From the NCBI GenBank assembly GCA_000320545.1, contig ADNK01002464.1, forward strand, positions 1 to 30,584: a DNA stretch of 30,584 nt. Reading direction: 5' to 3'. Below, one piece after another: positions 23,607 through 30,584 of this stretch (within the stretch, counting starts at the first letter, position 1; each line of letters starts with the position of its first letter). A program made the position numbers and the translations under genes. This DNA comes from Bigelowiella natans CCMP2755. Its lineage: Eukaryota; Cercozoa; Chlorarachniophyceae. Under the pieces are notes generated by a model. The model made no database searches, had not been told where the DNA came from, and saw nothing but the letters and a program-made list of their open reading frames with translations.

Positions 23607-24057
23607 TCATTTTGAATATGGGACTGGTTTCCGTTTGCTAAGGCTCGTGTTGTCAACGAGTCTTTGGAGGGCCGTCAAGGCATCAGGCAATTGCAGCCGC
23701 CGTTCCCTTCCGGCCGATGGTCTCGATGACACCTACAAAAATATTGGATGATGGCTGGAGAGAAGGGTGTCATCTCAGAGCTAGAACGGGCTGTTTGTCT
23801 GAGATTTGAGTGCTGAAAAGTTCTCACGTACGCTTATTCTTCCGCCCCGGAGTGTGATAATGAGCGAGCCATCTTATTCTCGACCGAATCGCTTCCAAAA
23901 CCTCTCCTTCGAATGTCTTCATGACTAGCTTCATGCAGTCTGTTGTTAAATTTATTCGAGCTACTCGACGGCCAGAGCGTGTTGGACGTGTTCGGTTATT
24001 GAGAGTGGCTTTCAAAATAACACGTTTCCACTCGCGATAAACTTTGCCACGTGTCTT
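23607..24057 (-). CDS. Divergent histone H2B-like protein (histone fold), two 3' exons; N-terminus unresolved
   Basis: Histone-fold protein most like H2B, expected to pair with H2A in a nucleosome or variant nucleosome. Exons (minus): 24057-23828 and 23721-23607 (TGA 23609-23607), joined in phase 2. Alpha-1 is visible as VYREWKRVILKATL, resembling the H2B pattern Y...Y..VLKQV. A basic insertion RTRPTRSGRR fills loop 1. Alpha-2 runs CMKLVMKTFEGEVLEAIRS and ends IRWLAHY, where H2B has the hallmark RLAHYNKR; here NKR follows seven residues later. The next exon gives RLQLPDALTALQRL, matching the H2B C-terminal helix hallmark RLLLPGEL, at nearly the right spacing. These two exons encode 113 residues, all of the core. 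The basic N-terminal tail should lie upstream; an open stretch at about 24260-24131 (EEKANKRKKTSSATSLG, donor CTT|gtgatc, phase 0) is a candidate. Being intron-split and this diverged, it is not a canonical replication-dependent H2B. A pseudogene cannot be excluded. Confidence 0.58.
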
Positions 24058-25565
24058 CTACCTTCCGAACAGTGTGAGAATGTTTCGACGAACGTGGGAG
24101 AGGATCAATCTTTTCAGAGTCCTTCGATCACAAGAATGCTAAACTTTCCCTTGAGCGTCCCCAGACTGGTAGCCGAGCTCGTCTTCTTCCTCTTATTCGC
24201 TTTCTCTTCATCCCCATCAACGATATTGTGGGAAAATGCTCGATGCTCCCCCCCCGTCAGAAGAAAACAGCTTCCCGTACTTCTTGCTCCAGCCTCGATC
24301 GACGAATTGTCGGTATTTCAAAGAATAATAATCTCGAGAGTTTTTCGTGGAGATCTCCTGCCTTTGTCGCCTAAACCCATGCCATCATCGAGCATTACAT
24401 TTCTTGGAAAACTCTGTCTTTTCTTTTCGCTCCAGGAACCGATAAAATTAGTGCAAAGAAGCTGGCTTTTGTACGAGTTCCGAGATTTGTCCGTACTTCT
24501 TTGTGGGTGGGTTAAGAACAGCCTCTCTAGACAATATGAGATGATTGATGATAACTACCTCGATGATGTAGCTACGACATGAGTATATTGACTTAAGAGC
24601 ATATAAATATAGGAATAAAAATTCTCTGGATCTGAGATAGCTCTGATTTATTACCATTAAGACTGAATCCTTTCTACGTGGCCTTGAACGTAGCATTATC
24701 AGATACATGAGAACTAATTTCATGACCGTATAAGGACATTTCTGGAGTTCTTTGACATCAGCACGATTATTTATTAACATTTTCGTGGGGATTTTATTTA
24801 TTGAGATGATTAAACTCCTTCCCCAAGCTGAAGAATGTTACGATACTGCGAATTTTTTTTTCACGGATATTTATCGGTAACAAATTGGCACACAAATTTT
24901 CGGAAATAACATGGTGCTATGACCAGTCGCAGTTGAGAAATTTTGAACGATTTCCGGTGGTCCGAAAAATATTGGGCAAGTGTATGAGGACATGCTCAAC
25001 GTTCGGGCGAATTGTTGGAAAAGTATTCAAAACGAAGCAAGTTTCACTTGTTTGCTGTACCCTTGTTATTTTCGCTTGAATCCGCCTGTTGAAATTGTCG
25101 TAGTAGTCGTAGCAGATCGCTTATTTTCCTTCACCTGATTGGAAGTCGATACGATTGAGCTGGAAAAGAACTTACGGTCGGACCATCGCATTAATTCAAA
25201 CTTTTAGAACACTATTTGGAGAACATAAAGGAATAAAGTTCAATTAAATAAATTTGAACGACAATAAAAAATATGTGCATTCAACGATAATTGCCATTTG
25301 TTTTCTGAGTCTGTGGCTCATCTAGAATACTTAGAGCCTTAAATCTTCTGAATATTTTGTTCTTACGCTTACCGCCCCCGTTTGTTAACCTGGAGATAAG
25401 CAAACTCCGGGCTACTGCTGTGCAATAGAGTTTCTACAGATATAATTTTGTTCCTGTTTATTTCTTGATCGTAAGGGTGGGAGAGAATAGGGTCTTAGTG
25501 CGGCACGGGGCATCGTTTTCCTGCATCAAATACAAGCGCACAGTGGTGCTCGAAAGTGCCCCGTT
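24058..25565. promoter_or_regulatory. Head-to-head 5' region between H2B-like and kinase genes
   Basis: Bases 24094-24520 look partly coding on the minus strand (LKYRQFVDRGWSKKYGKL, GLGDKGRRSPRKTLE, PPTKKYGQISEL) and may hold N-terminal exons of the H2B-like gene or another small gene; phases do not settle it. From about 24600 to 25565 the sequence is AT-rich with no exon seen, and should hold the kinase promoter. Confidence 0.35.
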
Positions 25566-27229
25566 ATGGCATCTACTGCAATGACCGATTCCAAATCACC
25601 AATACCCAAGTACCCTACAGGGCCTATAGGTTTCCACCTTTTTGAAGAAATAGGTAGCGGTGCGTTCGCAAAAGTTTATCGTGCTGCAGTTTGTGTCATT
25701 GACTGGAAAACGTTCGAGGCCAATGTAAAGAAAGCAGAGACAATACCAGAAAATGCAATGAAAAAGCTTGAAAAAACTTTCAAGGATCGCCCACATAAAC
25801 TCTTAGAGCTTACAGTGCAATCTGCTCTCTCAGAGCTTTTCGGTGAGGAGACACCAGGAAGCGAAGAAATGAATGTGGTTAAGAATATCATCGAAATTAT
25901 CAAAAAAAGCCGCAAAGACACCAAGGTAAGCTATCACTAAATTCAGTAGATGTATGTATATTTATATAAGTTCTTTCGCAGGAAAATGTCGCTGTGAAGA
26001 TAATTGAAGCACAGCATGCCAATTGGGATGATATTCGGCTGGAGCTCGTAACCATGAGATCTATGAACCACGAGAACGTGGTCCGCGTGCACAGTGCTTT
26101 TGTTAATGAACTTGAGAATGATCAAGAGCTCTGGATTGTAATGCCTTTCCTTGCTGTGGGATCATGCTCTTCAGTGTTGCGGGATTTGACACCGGATGTA
26201 AATAAGGATGATGTCGTTCCGAAAGGAATCAAGGACGAGAAAACTCTTGCCACAATATTACATAAAGTCTTGAAGGCCCTTGCTTACTTTCATAAGGACG
26301 GTCGGATACATAGAGACGTAAAAGCTGGAAATATTCTCCTCTCAGCTGATGGGGAAGTAAAACTCGCCGACTTTGGAGTGTCTGCAAATACTATTAAGCA
26401 CGGATCCAGAGAGAACTTACGTAAGACCTTCGTTGGCACACCGTGTTGGATGGCCCCAGAGGTTATGGAGCAGCGAAACGGCTACAATACCAAAGCAGAT
26501 ATCTGGTCCTTCGGAATCACCGCCATGGAACTGGCTTATGGATATGCACCTTACGCCAAAGAGGCAGCGATGAAGGTTCTCGTCCTCACTTTGAAGGATC
26601 CTCCTCCAACATGTCAGGTTTACCCTGACTATAATAAGCCAGCTTTACCAAAATCTTTCCACAAGATGATCAGTAAATGCCTGAAAAAAGACCCAGCTGA
26701 TAGGCCGGAAGCGTCAAAATTGATTAGACATTCTTTTTTCAAGAATGTGCAAGATCAAAAGTATCTCGTGCAGCACCTGATAACTGGAGTACTCCAGCAA
26801 AGGTCCAAGGAAGATGCGCCGAAGAAATTATACAGTGAGGAAAGAAATGACGGGGAGCCTAGTCCACCTAAAAACAATAATTCTTACGAGTTAGAAAGCT
26901 TCCAATTTACAGGTAAAATCTTAGGGGAAATTAGGGAAGAGAGGGACAAAATAAAAGAAGAAAAGAACAAACAATCTGAGAACGGCGACAATAAAGCCAA
27001 AGCGGACAATGGTGGTGATGGTGAAAAGAGAGGACGATTCACTGTGAAAAGCGGAGGAGAGGAGCCCACTGAAAACAAGCGGGGTAGATTTACTATAGTT
27101 AAGAATGAGGTCGCCGCGAGTGTGAAGGTGAAAGGCAGGTTTACTGTTAAGACAGTGCAAGAATCTCCCAACGACGAGACGCAACCTCCTGCTAATACTG
27201 GCCCTGTTGCTACCCCTGCTCCTGTATAG
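25566..27229 (+). CDS. OSR1/SPAK/Fray-like Ste20-family Ser/Thr protein kinase
   Basis: Cytosolic Ser/Thr kinase of the germinal-centre Ste20 group, most like OSR1/SPAK/Fray and their plant relatives, which act downstream of WNK-type kinases in ion and stress control. Exons 25566-25925 and 25982-27229 (56-nt intron, phase 0); 535 aa. The ATG at 25566 is the first in frame. Visible: glycine loop GSGAFAKV (30-37), catalytic Lys126 in VAVK, alpha-C Glu141, HRDVKAGN (230-237), DFGVSA (250-255), activation-loop VGTPCWMAPE (271-280) with a likely phospho-Thr, and the DIWSFGITAMELAYG helix. Odd: about 80 residues, rich in Lys/Glu helices, are inserted between the glycine loop and the VAVK strand (about 42-122), and the intron falls at the end of this insert. 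After the kinase domain (about 378) comes a charged tail with three motifs, KRGRFTV (469-475), KRGRFTI (486-492) and VKGRFTV (503-509). No OSR1-type CCT domain is seen before the stop. Confidence 0.95.
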
Positions 27230-28785
27230 CAGCAGCAGCAGCAGCCCCCATCAAATACCTAGCACAACTGTCTGGTGGTGGAGAATTATTTTAGTGTTCA
27301 CTTGGGTTGCTGTACACATGACTAGATACCAGCCCTACAACACGAATTCCATTTAACGCTGTCCTTTTTAGAAATCCTTTTAAGTTACATCCTCTTCCGT
27401 ATTCTCCTACCCTTCTGCTACTTTCAAGACATGTAGTAAGGGCAAAACTGAGGCGAAAAAGCTCGAGAAGCAACCCGATGCAATGTCGTATTTGTGGTTG
27501 CGGAGAAATAGTGATTGATGACAACAAGTCTGGAGTTTTCGACGTCCTGATGCTAAGGATACAGCAATAGATATATCTAAGTTTATGACACGACTGCATC
27601 ACTTATCTGCAGAAAAACAAACTTTCAGATGCATTCTAACTATCCCTTCTAGACTTGAGGATATACATCAGATGTTGTGTGGGTATGTGTGTGTGTCCGT
27701 GTGTCCGTGTGTCGTTTTGGGTTTTGTGGATGGCCTTGCTTGGGCGGGACGTGTACGATTTGCTGTAACATGTAGACGTACAAAGTACCTACAAGCGCAA
27801 AATAGACGCCGCATTGCTGGACCTGCTATAGCCTGCTCATCTCAGCAGTCAATACGTAGCCTCAAGTGGACATATGTCCATATATACCTAAAAATCGCCA
27901 CATAATTGCCCCTGAAGATCTAGAGATGGTTACATGGGCACATGGTAGATGTCTTGCGGCACGCGTAGCGTCTAGTTGTACGTTGTGTATGTAGTGCTAG
28001 AGTGCTAGAGTGCCTCAGCTAGCTCAGCTCATTCAATCCAGCATGCACATATAGCTAGATAGTAGCTTATAGCAGCGATGCAGAGCTACGCTAGTACGCT
28101 AGCGAGGTCACATAGTCATGCTAGCATGTAGCTAGATAGCACGCACAAGCACGCTAACGCTTCACGGGCGCAACAACAATCCTAGCTAGCTAGAACATTG
28201 CGATGCTTTGCTTTGCAACATGGAGCAGACATTTAAGCGTTGCAGTGCTCGCATAGCTAGATAGCTACACTTTAGCACTAATAGCTAGCTAGCACATTAG
28301 GATGACTATTGTCTAGATTGTTGTTAAAATTTAATTCAATGAACACGCACATTTGTCTCAAATTCGCAGAAAGTAATGATAATAGACATGTCTATAATAA
28401 TGAACATGATCTTAGCGCTGCTAGGCTGCATTGCTAGTTAAGATGAAACGATTGAAAATTCATTTGTCATTTGTGCCATTCTAGCATTCGTCTCAGCCAT
28501 CGCATGCTACCTAGCCTATAAGCTAGCTACGCCAGCTTTCTGCCATGCTGCTGCTTTTGCTGTGCATAAAGCATACATCTAGATATCCGCATAAGCACAT
28601 ACATAGCGGTGGAGGACTATTGAAAATTTTAATCATATCATTACATCCGTCTTATGTAGCGGTGGAGAAACGCTGGTTGGCAGTCGTCAGTGGTTGTACG
28701 AGGGCGGCAAGCCTTAATTTGTCCTGCTTATTTAGACTACATCTAACATGCGACTAAAAGGTCCTGCGTCATTATGTCTAGATAT
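27230..28785. other. Convergent spacer; palindrome-rich from about 27960 to 28560
   Basis: No gene seen between the convergent kinase and TARBP1-like genes. A short (CAG)n lies just after the kinase stop (27230-27246). From about 27960 the words AGCTAGCT, GCTAGC, CATGCTAGCATG and GATAGCTAG are densely packed. Confidence 0.65.
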
Positions 28786-29911
28786 TCAGAAAGCCTTCCT
28801 TTTCCTTGTCGCCCCGTCGCTGCGACTGGTCAATCTTTGACGGGTGTACTCCCAGATCAACAACGAACCGCTGACATGTACATTAAGGCTGCGGACAATT
28901 CCAAGTTGCGGAATTTCGATGCAGTCGTCGACCTGAGTTAATGAGAAGAATCAGGCATGCACAGAACACCAACAGTTGGGCGACATAGATGAAAAGAGAA
29001 GGCCTGCTCGTCTCAGATACGATATCCACAGGTTGGCTTTTGGTTGCCTCCCGGTTTCAATAGCGTTGGATGAAACTCCGTTTGACGGCAAGACAGAACA
29101 AATCATTCGAATTTCTCCATAGTTATTCCTTGTTTAAATAATTGACAGAAGCGTGAGAAATCGTTCATGCAGGCCGTCCGGACACTTACCAGATTCAGAA
29201 GGTCCGCCGGGACCCCTTCCTTCTCCTTGCCGAGGAGGACGGCCACCTTTTCTGGGAATGTGTATTCCTGGAGACGCTGTGACCTCGCTGCTTGCTCAAG
29301 GGCAAGGATCTTATAGCCTTCGTTTTTCAATTGACGAATGTACGACGGTAGCAGGGAAGGCGGCACCTCCTTTAGAGGCATCCATTTTTCCGCTGTCACA
29401 GACAGCTGCTTATACACCTGTAAGTGAGCCCATCACCAGCACATGGTAGGAGAAGGTTGAGGAGGCGGATAAGAACGAAGGGGGGGGGGCAATGGCTGGG
29501 AATTTGAGGAGGGCTTTACGAGAGGCAGTTACACAGTAGAACAAGCACCACCTCCAACAGCCACGTTATAAACAAGGTACAACCATAAATGGTGCTTGAT
29601 GGGCGCTGTTCGTTCGACGGCAATGTATGCATGTGGCATGTGCGCTGGCTATTCACCTGGTGATTTCGGATCTTCATATCAGGGACAACAAGGGTCTCGA
29701 CGTTGAAAATCTCACATGTCCGCGTGAGCCCCCCTGTATTATTATTATTATTATTATTATTATCATCATTATCAGCATCACCACCAACAACCAACAAAAG
29801 GCAACAGGTCTCTGCTTTCAATAGCCACCTACCAGCAGTCCTGCTTTTTTAAAAAATGCATGCATGTGATGAAGAAGTGGGGCATGCTGAAGAGATGAAC
29901 GGAGAGGAGCC

Positions 29912-29955
<44 letters not shown>

Positions 29956-30388
29956 GAAGGGTGCAAACTACGACGACGAGGAACGTTCCTACCAAGATTC
30001 GGTGGCTTATTTACAAGGGATGCTATCATGATGATGCTCTGCCTCCCTGCACACAAAAAACCACGATGACGGCAATAAGAGACTTTCGCATAAAGTGCTG
30101 CTTAGCCACTGCTCTTAGATCATTCGAGACTCTCTCGTGGTTGTTTTCCAGCATGATAGAGAGTCGAGACACTCACACTGCACCTTTGGATTCCATCTCC
30201 TTCTTGAGCGCTTTTCTCTTATCCCCGTCCTGGTTGTGTGCAAGGTTCGCGTATAGCGTTGCAAGAGGCTGGATTTTTTGCTGGTAGTTGGCCTCGTCGC
30301 CTTCGAGGACGGCCTTGGCGTCCACACCGACGGTAATCCTGTGGCGCACGCTTCGCGACTGCCTCTCGTTCTTCAGCGACATCCGGTT
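28786..30388 (-). CDS. TARBP1: TARBP1/Trm3-like tRNA (guanosine-2'-O)-methyltransferase, C-terminal part (5' end outside window)
   Basis: C-terminal SpoU/TrmH-type (SPOUT) methyltransferase domain of a TARBP1/Trm3 homologue, the enzyme that 2'-O-methylates G18 in tRNA using S-adenosylmethionine. Exons (minus): 30388-30184, 30046-29993, 29733-29657, 29417-29190, 28932-28786 (TGA 28788-28786). Every phase agrees and they give 236 residues. Motif 1 spans an intron: [12 protein letters not shown] then [16 protein letters not shown]. Next is [14 protein letters not shown]. Motif 2 is [20 protein letters not shown], with the knot-forming loop. Motif 3 is [20 protein letters not shown] followed by [10 protein letters not shown]. 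The residues expected for cofactor binding and the catalytic Arg of motif 1 are present. Human TARBP1 is above 1,600 aa, so most of the protein should lie beyond the right edge; the first exon here begins after a CT-rich acceptor (AG|AACCGG). Introns carry GA/CT and ATT repeats. Convergent with the kinase gene. Confidence 0.93.
29734..29954. repeat. (ATT)n and (GA)n in intron of TARBP1-like gene
   Basis: (ATT)n at 29736-29763 lies directly upstream (in transcript direction) of the acceptor at 29734. (GA)n at about 29925-29953 reads CT in the transcript. Confidence 0.9.
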
Positions 30389-30500
30389 CTGGGCAGCGGT
30401 GGTGAGAGATGACAGTTTGAAGAGGAGGAGGAGGAGGAGGAGGAGGCAGAAGAGCAGATGTAGAAAACAACGATGCTTCATATAATGGTCATATTACATA

Positions 30501-30570
<70 letters not shown>

Positions 30571-30584
30571 GGGGGGGGGGGGGG
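30389..30584. repeat. Intron edge: (GAG)n, (AT)n, (GA)n, poly-G
   Basis: (GAG)n at 30421-30446, (AT)n at about 30505-30538, (GA)n at 30539-30564 and poly-G to the window end. This is intron of the TARBP1-like gene; on the transcribed strand the first tract is CTC-rich and precedes the acceptor. Confidence 0.85.

Noticed and set aside
24094-24582. 162-codon plus-strand open frame
   Set aside because: It begins at GTG, has no recognisable motif and overlaps minus-strand sequence that looks more protein-like (Lys/Arg/Asp-rich pieces).

Overview
This is nuclear DNA from an intron-rich eukaryote. Coding sequence is split into many short exons with canonical GT...AG borders, and introns and flanks are full of microsatellites (AT, GT, GA/CT, trinucleotides, G runs). 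The gene content (Ste20-type kinase, TARBP1/Trm3-type methyltransferase, Nudix hydrolase, H2B-like histone fold, Pro/Thr-linker lectin-like secreted protein) suggests a protist or alga, possibly a stramenopile or chlorarachniophyte-like lineage. I cannot fix the taxon from sequence alone. Exon models were built by hand by matching reading frame, splice phase and protein-family motifs; where phases failed to match, I say so.

Layout, left to right. 1-2.26 kb: microsatellites and a weak plus-strand gene candidate. 2.74-4.52 kb: Nudix hydrolase, minus strand, seven phase-consistent exons, about 222 aa. 5.07-14.77 kb: a plus-strand gene of about 32 exons for a secreted mosaic protein of about 1,340 aa: signal peptide, laminin-G-like domain, Cys-rich region, second laminin-G-like domain, long Pro/Thr linker, DUF642/galactose-binding-like domain, third laminin-G-like domain, Cys-rich region, beta-rich segment, DUF4214-like tail. 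15.64-20.27 kb: minus-strand gene for an unrecognised Ser/acid-rich protein (about 794 aa) ending in poly-Asp. 20.58-22.34 kb: a probable minus-strand gene that also ends in poly-Asp. 23.61-24.06 kb: two minus-strand exons for a very divergent histone H2B-like protein. 25.57-27.23 kb: OSR1/SPAK/Fray-like kinase, plus strand, two exons, 535 aa. 28.79-30.39 kb: last five exons of a TARBP1/Trm3-like tRNA 2'-O-ribose methyltransferase, minus strand, running off the right edge.

The genes look like an ordinary mixture of nuclear housekeeping and surface functions, not one pathway. The most interesting items are the lectin-like mosaic and its repeated modules, the divergent H2B, the kinase that carries three RFx[VI]-type docking motifs in its own tail, and a sequence pattern in which spacers at 3' gene ends are dense in short palindromes (GCATGC, GCTAGC) while introns carry microsatellites instead.
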